This document shows, one piece after another, positions 39,840 through 48,630 of a DNA stretch of 56,944 bases (position 1 is the first letter of the stretch; each line of letters starts with the position of its first letter). The position numbers and the translations under genes were made by a program. The DNA comes from an uncultured Campylobacter sp. GTDB taxonomy: Bacteria > Campylobacterota > Campylobacteria > Campylobacterales > Campylobacteraceae. The DNA is taken from the NCBI RefSeq assembly GCF_937980635.1, contig NZ_CALJPG010000002.1, forward strand, positions 1 to 56,944, written 5' to 3'. The notes under the pieces were generated by a model, which worked only from the letters and a program-made list of their open reading frames with translations, was not told the origin of the DNA and ran no database searches.

Positions 39840-41500
39840 GAGCCATATGTAAATTTTGCATTATTTTAACTTTGCTGTGCGCCGCAAGTAGCGGTAAAAT
39901 TTTAAGCTACGAGCAGATCAAAGACGAGCCCAAATCCCTAGCCAAGGACTATTACATATATCGCCTAATAGATGAGACAAAATACAACAAAGCGGAAATT
40001 AGAGCCTTAAAACAGAGCATCTTTCGCTACAAAGGCAAGCTAAAAGATAAGCTCGATAGAATTTTCGGCGTCGTTCGCTCGCCTAAGCGTCCGGATCGCT
40101 GCGCAGGAGTAACGGCGGCAAATATTTTAGATGCAAATTTAACCTGCAAAAAGGCGCGCTCCTATCCAAATTTTATCGCCAAGCTAAGCCCGTCCGTGCG
40201 CGAGACGCTCGCTTCACAGCTTGAAAAGTACCAAGACGTGGCAAGTAGAAACGCCGTAAATTTACTGCGCGGATTTAATGACAAAAATCCAAGCGAGTAT
40301 TTTATGCAGAGCCGCAATGCGCAAAACTACTTTTTATATTACGACTACTTAAAAGGCGCGGGCAAAGACGCTCTGATCGACATCGACGTCGACGCAGCCT
40401 TCGTAAGCGAACTAGCTTCGCAAAAAGGCTTCAAAGCGGTTCTTAACGACGCGCTAATCAACCGCAAATACCCGCACTTGCGCCGCTCGCTTATGGGCGT
40501 CGATCCACTAGCCGTGGAGAAGGACGTAGCGTTTATGCTCGGCGTAAATGCCGTCATGCAGGGCGATGAAGGGGCTGCGCTTGCATTTTTTAGCCGCGCG
40601 GCTGCTAGCTTTGAGAAGCCTCACGATGTGCACAATGCGAAATTTTGGATCTACCTGCTAAACGGAGATCAAAATGTCTTGCGTCAGCTTGCTAGCAGCG
40701 AATACTACAGCCTCTACGCACTTTATGCCAAGGAGGTCTTAGGGGATAGGAATTTAAACATAATCATCCCAAACCCCGCTAAAAATTCTATCGAAGGCTA
40801 CGATATAAGCGATCCTTTCGCTTGGGTTCGCACAAAAAATAGCGCTGATCAGATGTCACGCCCGCAGCTTTTGGAATTTGCCAAAAAATTCGACACCAAG
40901 CAAAGCATCGGCGAGTACTCATACATCATGAATAAAGCAAGCGGCGGCAAGGATAACTTCTATCCGACGCCGTTTATGGAACACATCGGCGACGGCGACA
41001 ACCGCCGCAAGGCGCTAATTTTGGCGCTCGCCCGCCAAGAGAGCCGCTTCGTGCCTGCATCGGTATCTACGTCGTATGCGCTTGGGATGATGCAGTTTAT
41101 GCCGTTTTTGGCTAACGAGATCGGCAAAAAGCAACTCAAAATCGACGGCTTCGATCAAGACGATATGTTCCGTCCAGAGGTCGCTTACCGCTTCGCTAAC
41201 ATCCATATCGACTGGCTGGAGCGCAAAATTTACAGCCCGGTTTTCATCGCATACGCTTACAACGGCGGGCTCGGGCTCGTCAAAAAGATGCTTCAGCGCG
41301 GCGATATGTTTAATAAGGGCAAATTCGAGCCTTGGCTTAGCATGGAGCTCGTGCCGTATGCCGAGAGCAGAGACTACGGCAAAAAGGTGCTTGCAAACTT
41401 CATCATCTACTCGCAGATCCTCGATCCGCGAGCAAAAGTCTCGGTGCAACAGGAGCTGCAAGATCTGCTGATCCCCTCTCGCAGCGATAACTTTCGCTAA
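39836..41500 (+). CDS. slt: Soluble lytic murein transglycosylase
   Basis: 554 residues: signal peptide ICKFCIILTLLCAASSG, a helical superhelix domain, and a C-terminal Slt domain with catalytic Glu402 in LARQESRF, ALGMMQFMP and AYNGG. It cleaves the MurNAc-GlcNAc bond of peptidoglycan leaving 1,6-anhydro ends. The start is TTG inside the yggT stop (TTGA). The order gltX-yggT-slt matches my memory of C. jejuni Cj0845-Cj0843. Confidence 0.93.
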   Translation: MRAICKFCIILTLLCAASSGKILSYEQIKDEPKSLAKDYYIYRLIDETKYNKAEIRALKQSIFRYKGKLKDKLDRIFGVVRSPKRPDRCAGVTAANILDANLTCKKARSYPNFIAKLSPSVRETLASQLEKYQDVASRNAVNLLRGFNDKNPSEYFMQSRNAQNYFLYYDYLKGAGKDALIDIDVDAAFVSELASQKGFKAVLNDALINRKYPHLRRSLMGVDPLAVEKDVAFMLGVNAVMQGDEGAALAFFSRAAASFEKPHDVHNAKFWIYLLNGDQNVLRQLASSEYYSLYALYAKEVLGDRNLNIIIPNPAKNSIEGYDISDPFAWVRTKNSADQMSRPQLLEFAKKFDTKQSIGEYSYIMNKASGGKDNFYPTPFMEHIGDGDNRRKALILALARQESRFVPASVSTSYALGMMQFMPFLANEIGKKQLKIDGFDQDDMFRPEVAYRFANIHIDWLERKIYSPVFIAYAYNGGLGLVKKMLQRGDMFNKGKFEPWLSMELVPYAESRDYGKKVLANFIIYSQILDPRAKVSVQQELQDLLIPSRSDNFR

Positions 41501-41749
41501 GCTGGCGGCGAGCTTGAAGGATGATTTTAAGAGGCGGCGAGCGAGAAATTTTAAAAGCCGTCGCTTCAACAAAAGCGCAAAATTTGCCCGCCAAGAGCTT
41601 AGACGAGCAGATCAAAACGGCAAAATTTTACCGCAAAAGTAGGCAAGGCGCTATAAAATCGTGCGAATTTATTTTGACTTCAGTAGTGAAATTTTATCTC
41701 TTGATGCTAGCCAAAGGTTATTTCTGCCCTACACGAAAGGCCACACGCC

Positions 41750-41992
41750 ATGCAAATTATCGCGACCGCAGTTCTCATAGTAGCCGCCGTTTTGTGCGTA
41801 TCGTCATTGAAAGACGAGAAGAAACGCTCCGCAAATTTAGTGGCTTGCTTGTCTTTTATGGCGTTTGTCTATTGCGTGCAATTCGGCGTAGGGGACGAGA
41901 GCTACGTCCGAGCGGGCGGCGCGGCGCTGATAGTCTTTTTTATCTTTGCGCTTGCTTTTTTCGAGCTTTATTTCTGGGGCGACGAGCTTTGA
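41750..41992 (+). CDS. Small membrane protein of unknown function
   Basis: 80 residues with two or three membrane segments (IIATAVLIVAAVLCVSSL, CLSFMAFVYCVQFGV, LIVFFIFALAFFELYFW). The ATG comes after GAAAGGCCACACGCC, a reasonable ribosome-binding site. A longer overlapping frame from 41521 is Arg-rich and not credible. No family recognised. The 250 nt between slt and this gene holds AAATTTTA-type repeats and no other gene. Confidence 0.6.
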   Translation: MQIIATAVLIVAAVLCVSSLKDEKKRSANLVACLSFMAFVYCVQFGVGDESYVRAGGAALIVFFIFALAFFELYFWGDEL

Positions 41993-42400
41993 AATCTAAA
42001 ATTTATTGAAATTTTATCGCGGCGTTTTGTGAGCGATTAAATTAGCGCCAGAGCGTAGAATTTTAAGTGGCGTGAAATCAAAATCGGGCGCTTTCGGCTA
42101 TGGAATTTAAACAGATAACTATTCGCAGGTACCCGCCGCAAAGGCTACAGCGGGTTTAAATTTAGCCTCTTTCGCGGCCTGTTTGCGACGCTTTAAAATT
42201 TCGTAACTTCAGATATGCAAGCCTCCGTTTTAAAATTTCGGCAAGTTTTAAATTTTAAATTCACGCCTGCCGCCGCGCCGTTTTAGCTAAATTTTAACCG
42301 CGCGGCGCAGAGCTCGCAAACGCGAGATGATTTAATTTTACAATCTTAACTCCGCACTCCGCGCAAGCTTCGGCGGAATAAAATTTAGCGATCAAAATTG
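41993..42400. other. Gene-free spacer
   Basis: About 400 nt with TTTAAAATTTCG and TTTTAAATTTTAAATTC repeats near 42190-42265 and GC-rich CCGCCGCGCC blocks. No gene, RNA or terminator with a proper U-tract recognised. Confidence 0.5.
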
Positions 42401-43360
42401 TTATTTAAAAAGCCTCTTGATCTTGCCGAAAAGCGACTTCTCGCCGCCTGCGGAGGTTTCGTCTTCATGATCTTCTGCGGCGGAATTCTCGCTGCCGCCC
42501 TCCATTGCATCGCCATTGCACGGGACGGCATTCTCGCCGCTTGCCTTCATTATGTCGCCATCCGCTTCTATTGCACTGCTGCCGCCCGTTACATCGACGC
42601 TGCGCAAGGTAAAATTCTCTCTGACCATCCTAACGCCTCCGCCTGTATTGCTACGCTCTATCGCCTCGCCGATCTGCTGCGCGGCGATTTCCGCATAGAT
42701 CAGCGCGCCCTGAGTATCGCAATTAAAAAGATTTGAAAACGACTCGGACCTATTCAGATCGATCGGATTGGGCTCAACCACCTCGGTAGCCTCAAGTAGC
42801 CCTACTCCAAGCTCCGCAGCCAAATTTAGCGCCTTTAAAAACACGGGCAAATTCTGCGCATAAAACTCATCTATCGCCTCTTTTATCTCGCCGTCCGCTT
42901 TATAATCGTGCAGCAGTTTCTGCACATTATCGGCGCCAAGATACGCGCCGCAGCAGTAGTTTTCGATGATCTCATTGTGAATTTGCCCGCTAAATTCCGC
43001 TAGAAATTCCGCCGGCAAAACCTCGCGCCAATCGCTTATGTAGGGTTTAAATTTAAAGCTTTGCGCCGCCAAAAAGCTAAACGCCGTACCGCGCGTGTAA
43101 AAATATTCTCTGAAATAGCCCTGTGCCACGGCTATATGAAATCCGTGCGTTTTATTAAAAATGCCCCCTGTGCCGTACTGTAGCGCCGAGCGGAAGCCGT
43201 CTGCGTATTTTTCTACATAAAATTCATCCATCCTGACCCCGCGCGCGATTTTAGCGATAGCCTCAAAATCTCCCTTTTGCGCGAGCTTTAGCGGCTTAAA
43301 ATACCACTGCAAAATTTCATCTTTGCCGATCGCGTGATAGCTTATGTCGTAACCCACCAT
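42401..43360 (-). CDS. Uncharacterised protein with an acidic low-complexity tail
   Basis: 319 residues from ATG 43358-43360 (MVGYDISYHAIGKDEI), chosen because AAAAGGAGAG lies directly upstream; an earlier start 13 codons back overlaps the upstream lipoprotein gene. Residues 1-245 are globular, with GTGGIFNKTHGFHIA and ENYCCGAYLGADN. The last ~70 residues are Gly/Ser/Asp/Glu-rich and end in a basic helix (KSLFGKIKRLFK). Family not recognised. Transcribed after the lipoprotein gene, probably one operon. Confidence 0.7.
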   Translation of the reverse strand: MVGYDISYHAIGKDEILQWYFKPLKLAQKGDFEAIAKIARGVRMDEFYVEKYADGFRSALQYGTGGIFNKTHGFHIAVAQGYFREYFYTRGTAFSFLAAQSFKFKPYISDWREVLPAEFLAEFSGQIHNEIIENYCCGAYLGADNVQKLLHDYKADGEIKEAIDEFYAQNLPVFLKALNLAAELGVGLLEATEVVEPNPIDLNRSESFSNLFNCDTQGALIYAEIAAQQIGEAIERSNTGGGVRMVRENFTLRSVDVTGGSSAIEADGDIMKASGENAVPCNGDAMEGGSENSAAEDHEDETSAGGEKSLFGKIKRLFK

Positions 43361-43368
43361 CTCTCCTT

Positions 43369-43914
43369 TTAATCTTTCAGATCGATCTGCGGATGCCAAT
43401 ACATCGACTTTGAAATTTTACGAAATTTCATCGTGGCATCCAGACCATTTGAGGTGCGGTAGCTAAGCATCAGCTCGTCCTTATCACTCTTAGGCGCAGT
43501 GATCTTGTAGCGGCTCGCCCACGCGATCTTAAAAAGCTCCTTTTGTAAAAGCGGATCGCCGTCGTGCAACGGCGTTACGTTTGCGTTTGCGCCGTTGATC
43601 TGCACCGCGAGGATCTGAATCTCTTTAGGATAAGAGGTGAGCAAAAACACCTCGTCCTCTGCGGCGTTTCTAAGCTCGGGCGCGACGGGATTTAGATAGG
43701 TCGCCACTGCCAAATAGCGATCGCCCGCGCGCACCGATTCAAATTTTTGCGTATAGGCCAGAAACTCGTTTTTAAGCGGATCGTGACGGGGATCGTTTGC
43801 GGAGCAGGAGTTTAAAAATAGCGCTAACGCGGCTAAAATAGCGCCCTTTGCCGCAACGCTTAACGAGCCCCTTGCCGCGCTACCTCGCGCGCCGCTAAAA
43901 TCAAATTTTCTCAT
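43369..43914 (-). CDS. Putative lipoprotein
   Basis: 181 residues. A rather long N-terminus leads to hydrophobic AILAALALFLNSC, a lipobox (LNSC) with Cys near residue 38, giving a lipid-anchored periplasmic protein once processed by Lgt and Lsp. The mature domain is strand-rich (EVFLLTSYPKEIQILAVQI) and ends SMYWHPQIDLKD. A lipoprotein gene next to mobB matches what I recall of C. jejuni Cj0842. Function unknown. Confidence 0.8.
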   Translation of the reverse strand: MRKFDFSGARGSAARGSLSVAAKGAILAALALFLNSCSANDPRHDPLKNEFLAYTQKFESVRAGDRYLAVATYLNPVAPELRNAAEDEVFLLTSYPKEIQILAVQINGANANVTPLHDGDPLLQKELFKIAWASRYKITAPKSDKDELMLSYRTSNGLDATMKFRKISKSMYWHPQIDLKD

Positions 43915-43978
43915 CGGTCTTCCTTTGAAATTTTAGGCGCATTTTAACGAATTTTGCTTTTTAAAAGGCTAAATTCGC

Positions 43979-43984
43979 TACAAT
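43979..43984 (+). promoter_or_regulatory. Candidate -10 box for mobB-fbp
   Basis: TACAAT in TTCGCTACAATCTG, 30 nt before the mobB start, in the divergent region with the lipoprotein gene. Supported only by consensus and spacing. Confidence 0.4.
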
Positions 43985-44014
43985 CTGCTCATCTTAAAAA
44001 GCCGGATTTTAAAA

Positions 44015-44503
44015 ATGAAAAGACTTGCTATCGCATTTTCAGGCCCTTCCAACAGCGGCAAAACGACGCTAATCTGCAAGATTGCTAAAATTTTTATCGC
44101 TAGCGGGCTGCGGATCGCGATCGTAAAGCACGATCCTGGCGATAAGGCGCGCTTTGACGTAGAGGGCAAGGACAGCGCAAAATTTAGCGAGCTCGGCGCC
44201 GAAACCGTCGTGATGAGCCCAACGCGGACGAGCTATTTTTCGCAGCGCTGTATGCAAATCGACGAGGTCGTGCGGATGCTAGGCGAGTTTGATATCTTGC
44301 TCGTAGAGGGGCTAAAGACGCTGCCGCTGCCGCGCATAAGCTTGTTTCGCGACAGGATCGATGAGGCGTATCTGCCATTTTCAGACGCGATCGCTTCAAA
44401 TTTAAGCGGCGAGCAGATGGATAAATTTTGCCACGTAAATTTCGACATCGACGACGCTGTGGGCATTAGCGAATGGATCTTAAAAAACGCCAAAAAAATG
44501 TAA
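44015..44503 (+). CDS. mobB: Molybdopterin-guanine dinucleotide biosynthesis protein MobB
   Basis: 162-residue P-loop GTP-binding protein aiding Mo-bisMGD cofactor assembly. Walker A GPSNSGKTT is at 10-18, then KHD and EGKDSAKFSELGA typical of MobB, and VEGLK. It implies that this organism has molybdoenzymes. Nine nt before fbp; the mobB-fbp-small Cys protein order is as I recall in C. jejuni (Cj0841-Cj0839). Confidence 0.93.
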   Translation: MKRLAIAFSGPSNSGKTTLICKIAKIFIASGLRIAIVKHDPGDKARFDVEGKDSAKFSELGAETVVMSPTRTSYFSQRCMQIDEVVRMLGEFDILLVEGLKTLPLPRISLFRDRIDEAYLPFSDAIASNLSGEQMDKFCHVNFDIDDAVGISEWILKNAKKM

Positions 44504-44512
44504 AGGAATAAA

Positions 44513-45361
44513 ATGCAAGAGATCGTAAAATCAATCCAAAATATCGCGCTACAAATCGCCGAGGAGCTGAAATACGCGGAATTCGGCTACACAGATCATC
44601 ACAATAGCACGGGCGATACGCAGCTCAAACTCGACGTAAAAAGCGACGCCATAATCGAAGCGGAATTTCGTAAAAATCCGCTCGTACGCGCCCTAATCAG
44701 CGAGGAGAAAGAGGAAATTTTAACGCTGCGAGAGGACGCGCGCCTAATCGTCGCTTACGATCCGCTCGACGGCTCGAGCTTGGTAGACGTAAATTTCGCC
44801 GTGGGCTCGATTTTCGGCATCTACGAGGATGAAATTTCGCCCGCAAACTTAAAAGCAGCGATCTATTGCATCTACGGACCGCGCCTTGAAATGGTCGTTT
44901 GCGAGGACGCGCCGAAGCTCTACCGCCTAAATCGCGAGGGCAAATTTAGCTTCGTAAAAGAGCTGCGCCTACAGCAAAAAGGCAAACTAAACGCCACGGG
45001 TGCGACGCAAAAGGGCTGGAGTGAACCGCACCGAAAGCTCGTGCGGGCGCTGTTTGATGAGGGCTACCGCCTGCGATATAGCGGCGCGATGGTAAGCGAC
45101 CTGCATCAAATTTTATTAAAAGGTGGCGGACTTTTCAGCTACCCCGCTACTAGCGATCATCCGCGCGGCAAGCTTCGCGTAACCTTCGAAGTGCTGCCCT
45201 TTGCGTTCATATTCGAGCGCGCAGGAGGCGCCACTAGCGACGGCGCAAACTGCTCGCTTTTACAGCTTAAAATCGAGAAAATCCACCAAAGCACCCCTTG
45301 CTTTTTCGGCTCGAAGTACGAGATCGCGAAGATGCATGAAATTTACGGCGAGAAAAACTGA
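44513..45361 (+). CDS. fbp: Fructose-1,6-bisphosphatase, class I
   Basis: 282 residues. Metal-binding DPLDGSS (83-89) followed by NFAVGSIFGIY, then SGAMVSDLHQIL and the C-terminal FERAGGATSDG. Removes the C1 phosphate in gluconeogenesis, which is central in Campylobacter species lacking phosphofructokinase. AAAGGAATAAA precedes the ATG. The stop overlaps the next gene's start by one base. Confidence 0.96.
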   Translation: MQEIVKSIQNIALQIAEELKYAEFGYTDHHNSTGDTQLKLDVKSDAIIEAEFRKNPLVRALISEEKEEILTLREDARLIVAYDPLDGSSLVDVNFAVGSIFGIYEDEISPANLKAAIYCIYGPRLEMVVCEDAPKLYRLNREGKFSFVKELRLQQKGKLNATGATQKGWSEPHRKLVRALFDEGYRLRYSGAMVSDLHQILLKGGGLFSYPATSDHPRGKLRVTFEVLPFAFIFERAGGATSDGANCSLLQLKIEKIHQSTPCFFGSKYEIAKMHEIYGEKN

Positions 45362-45570
45362 TGGCTGATACCGAGAGCAGCGCGCCGCGCGACGTTTACG
45401 ACGAAATTTTAGATAAAAGCTTAGCCGCGCTGCAGGCGTGCCAGGCGGAACACAACCTCACCAGCTGCCTGGAGTGCGAGAAGCTGCTAGATTGCGCGGT
45501 GCGCGATAAGTATGTCAAGGCGGTTTATGAGAGCATGTCGCACGGCGCGACGGGGGATTTTTCGTTTTAA
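45361..45570 (+). CDS. Small cysteine-motif protein
   Basis: 69 residues, acidic, with CQAEH and CLECEKLLDCAVRDKYVKAVYESM. A CxxC with a further Cys could bind metal. It follows fbp with a one-base overlap (ATGA arrangement) and seems to be a conserved partner there in Campylobacter, by memory of Cj0839. Function unknown. Confidence 0.75.
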   Translation: MADTESSAPRDVYDEILDKSLAALQACQAEHNLTSCLECEKLLDCAVRDKYVKAVYESMSHGATGDFSF

Positions 45571-46839
45571 AACGTACTTTTGCGGCGTGATGGGGATTTT
45601 TGACGGACTTTGGCATAAATGCACCCCGCCGCCTTCCTCTTGCAGGCGCGTAATTTTTATGAAGTGAGCTTTGCGCGTAATATCTCTGCAAACCAAGCTG
45701 CGGCGCAGAATTCGCTCGAAATTTGCTATGCGATGCGAATTTGATCCGGCGGCGCATAGGTTCTTACTTTGCAGCACGGAATTTACCCCACTGCGAAACG
45801 ATAAAATTTACGGCGCAATTTGGCGTTGCGGCGGGGTCTGCTTTGCGGCGCGCCTGTTTTGTGGGCAAGGTTTTGCGGCGGCCGATAAAATTTAAAATGA
45901 GGGCGTAGCCAAATTACGGGCGCGCGGCTAAATTTCAAACGCACATACGGTTAATTCGGCACGCGGCTAATTGAAGCGGACAAACGTTGATCTCGGGCTC
46001 CGCGGTCGGATTTTTAAAATTTGTGGATAAAATTTTAAGATAGGCGGAACGGCGGGGTTGTATCCTTCGTTGAATTTTTAAAATTTACGGATAAAATTTT
46101 AAGGCGCGATTTCGCTTAGCAAAATTTCAGCCGCGATTTATGAGCGCGGATACGCAAATGTCTGAAATTACGCAAAGTAAAATTTCGGCGGGCTAAATTT
46201 TACCGCCGCGATCTTAAAATTTACGCGACTAAGGCCTATCGACTTGAACGAGCCGCCGTTTACCGCCGATCTAAATTTTGCCTTGTTAAATTTAGCTCAC
46301 GACTAGAGTGACGGCTCTGCTACCGGCGATGAAATTTAAATTTCGACTTGCGGAATTTAACTCGAAAACTTAGCGGCGCAGGCAAGACGACGGATTTTGC
46401 TTCGCCAAATCCGAGCCGCAAATTTAAACCGCGATCCGTGCATTAAAATTTAAAAGCTAAATTTAAAGTCTAGTGAGCGGGTCCGCCGCACGAATGCTCG
46501 TATAAATTTCAAGCATATAATGCTCATATTGAAATTTTGCGACTGAGCGTGCCGTGCGAAGCGCTCGTTAAAATTTCAAAGCCGAGGCGCATGCAACCAC
46601 ACACGTTAAAAATTTTAGAGCCGAGCGCGCTACGACGCTCGCTTTAAAATTTTAAAGCTAAGGCGCATACGGCGGCGATTGCGTTAAATTTATAACCGAT
46701 CGTCGGTCGCGCGGAATTTTAGGATTGATCCATTCGCGAAGCTGTGCGTCATCGATCTATTCGCAAAGCCGCGCCCATAGATCTTTTGCAGCGCCGCACG
46801 CCGAAATTTTAGAGCAGATTGGGGAGTATAAGCAGAGGG
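45571..46839. other. Longest gene-free spacer (about 1.3 kb) with degenerate repeats
   Basis: No credible gene. Many TTTTAAAATTT and AAAATTTTAA cores at irregular 25-60 nt spacing, alternating with GC-rich GCGGCG pieces. Sub-repeats include GGATAAAATTTTAAG (near 46024 and 46091) and a unit with TTAAAATTT..AAAGC..AGGCGCAT at about 46568 and 46645. The fbp-side edge at 45571-45600 holds only a weak inverted repeat. Confidence 0.6.
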
Positions 46840-47436
46840 ATGCAACCGTTCATACAAGGGTTTTTGATGGGGCTGGGCGTTAGCGTGCCGATCGGCCCGG
46901 TAAACGTACTGATAATGTCCTACGCGCTGCGAAGCTACACTAAGGCGCTGCACCTGGGTCTCGGCGCTATGAGCGCGGACATGCTGTATCTAGCGCTATC
47001 GGCGTTTGGCATATCGCAGTTAGCCAAAATCCCGATCGTTTTTACCTGCATATCGGTATTTGGCGCATGCTTTTTACTCTACACGGCGTACGCGATCTGG
47101 CATGGCGCGACTAGCTCGATACAGCCTGCAAGCGTCGAGGCTTGCTCAGGCGCGGCGCTTTACGGCAAAGGCTTTTTGATAAATTTACTAAATCCATACG
47201 TCATTATGTTTTGGCTCAGCGTCTCTGCCGGCACCGCGCGAGCAGATTTTGCGCTTGCTCTTGCGGGGCTTGTAAGCGGAATCTTAGCTTGGATCACGCT
47301 TTTTCCGCTTGCGATCTATCTAGCTCGTAGCAAGCTTCCAAACATAGTAGTGCGGGCATTTGCATATATCTCGGCGTTTATTTTGGTATTTTTTGCGCTA
47401 AAGCTTTTATACGCTATAATTTTCGCTAAAATTTAA
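46840..47436 (+). CDS. LysE/RhtB-family exporter
   Basis: About 198 residues and six membrane helices: FLMGLGVSVPIGPVNVLIM carries the LysE-family GPxN-like motif, later GKGFLINLLNPYVIMFWLSV. Such proteins export amino acids or similar solutes by proton exchange. The ATG at 46840 is preferred to a TTG seven codons upstream because it gives the normal family N-terminus, though the Shine-Dalgarno (GGGGAG) is somewhat far. It is followed by dapE after 15 nt. Confidence 0.85.
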   Translation: MQPFIQGFLMGLGVSVPIGPVNVLIMSYALRSYTKALHLGLGAMSADMLYLALSAFGISQLAKIPIVFTCISVFGACFLLYTAYAIWHGATSSIQPASVEACSGAALYGKGFLINLLNPYVIMFWLSVSAGTARADFALALAGLVSGILAWITLFPLAIYLARSKLPNIVVRAFAYISAFILVFFALKLLYAIIFAKI

Positions 47437-47451
47437 ACCAAAGGATGGCTT

Positions 47452-48630
47452 ATGAAACCGACTGAAATTCTAAAAGAGCTCATCAAATTCCGCTCGCTCA
47501 CGCCTAGCGACGACGGAGCTTTTAACTACGTCTCAATGCTGCTGGCAGACTTTAGCGAGGATAGATTCGAGCTAAACGGCGTAACTAACGCGATTTTTAC
47601 CAAGCGCTTCGGACAGGGTCCGCACCTGTGCTTTGCCGGGCACATCGACGTCGTGCCGCCGGGCGAAGGCTGGGCGAGCGATCCGTTTAAGCCGGTGGAA
47701 GCAGAGGGCTTTTTATACGGGCGCGGCGCGCAGGATATGAAAAGTGGTATCGCAGCGGCAATCTGCGCGCTAGCGGCGGCACGCGATTTTAAGGGCACGC
47801 TAAGCCTGCTGCTAACCAGCGATGAGGAGGGTGACGGCATCTATGGCACGCGCGAAATGCTTTCTAAATTGCGCGAGCAAGGTGCCCTACCCGACTTCGC
47901 AGTCGTTGCGGAGCCTACATGCGAAGTGCGCTTCGGTGATACCATTAAGATCGGCCGTCGCGGCTCGATTAACGGCGTCCTCACACTCACGGGTATCGGC
48001 GGGCACGCAGCCTACCCAGATAAATGCATCAATCCTGTCCACATTTTAGCGCCGGTGCTAGCAAGCCTCGCGGGGCATGATCTGGACGCTGGCAGCGAGG
48101 ATTTCGCTCCAGCCAAGATAGTCATCACCGACATTCGCGGCGGTTCGCAGGTAGTAAACGTAACACCCAAGGACGTGCGCGTGATGTTTAACGTCCGCGG
48201 CGGCGTAGGGCTGGGGCTAGAGGACGTGCGAGACTACGTACTGGGGTTATTTGAACTGGACGCAAAAGATGCGCTATGCAGCGAAAGCGAATCTTGCGGC
48301 AAGCTAGAAATGAGCTGCACGGCGCAGCTACGAGCAGGCGCGTCGCTACACCTTGCGTTAAAAAGCTCCTCAAAGCCTTTTTTAACTCAGCGAAACTCCA
48401 AAATCGTGCAAAAACTAAGCGCTAGCGTGCAGAAGATCTGCGGCGCAGTAGCCGAGCTAAACACTGCAGGCGGCACGAGCGATGCGAGATACTTCGCGGA
48501 GTTTGGCGTGGAGACGGCGGAGTTTGGCGTGCGAAACGACACTATCCATCAGATCAATGAACGAGTAGAGATTAGCGACGTCGAAAATTTAGCTAAAATT
48601 TTTAGCGATCTGATAGAAAATTTCGGCTAA
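47452..48630 (+). CDS. dapE: Succinyl-diaminopimelate desuccinylase
   Basis: 392 residues, M20 di-zinc hydrolase in the lysine and diaminopimelate pathway. Ligands and catalytic residues: H64 and D66 (GHIDVVPPGEGW), D95 (GAQDMKSG), E125-E126 (SDEEGDG), the dimer lid with NGVLTLTGIGGHAAYP, and NTAGGTSDARY near the end. Somewhat longer than E. coli DapE (375) owing to an expansion near DAKDALCSESESCGKLEMSC. Cotranscribed with the LysE-type gene. Confidence 0.93.
   Translation: MKPTEILKELIKFRSLTPSDDGAFNYVSMLLADFSEDRFELNGVTNAIFTKRFGQGPHLCFAGHIDVVPPGEGWASDPFKPVEAEGFLYGRGAQDMKSGIAAAICALAAARDFKGTLSLLLTSDEEGDGIYGTREMLSKLREQGALPDFAVVAEPTCEVRFGDTIKIGRRGSINGVLTLTGIGGHAAYPDKCINPVHILAPVLASLAGHDLDAGSEDFAPAKIVITDIRGGSQVVNVTPKDVRVMFNVRGGVGLGLEDVRDYVLGLFELDAKDALCSESESCGKLEMSCTAQLRAGASLHLALKSSSKPFLTQRNSKIVQKLSASVQKICGAVAELNTAGGTSDARYFAEFGVETAEFGVRNDTIHQINERVEISDVENLAKIFSDLIENFG

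Noticed and set aside
41521..42009. 162-codon frame overlapping the small membrane protein
   Set aside because: Arg-rich and irregular, whereas the 80-residue frame inside it has clean hydrophobic segments and a reasonable RBS.
42398..42736. Plus-strand frame opposite the 42.4 kb gene
   Set aside because: Antisense to the low-complexity tail of the minus-strand gene, with no support of its own.
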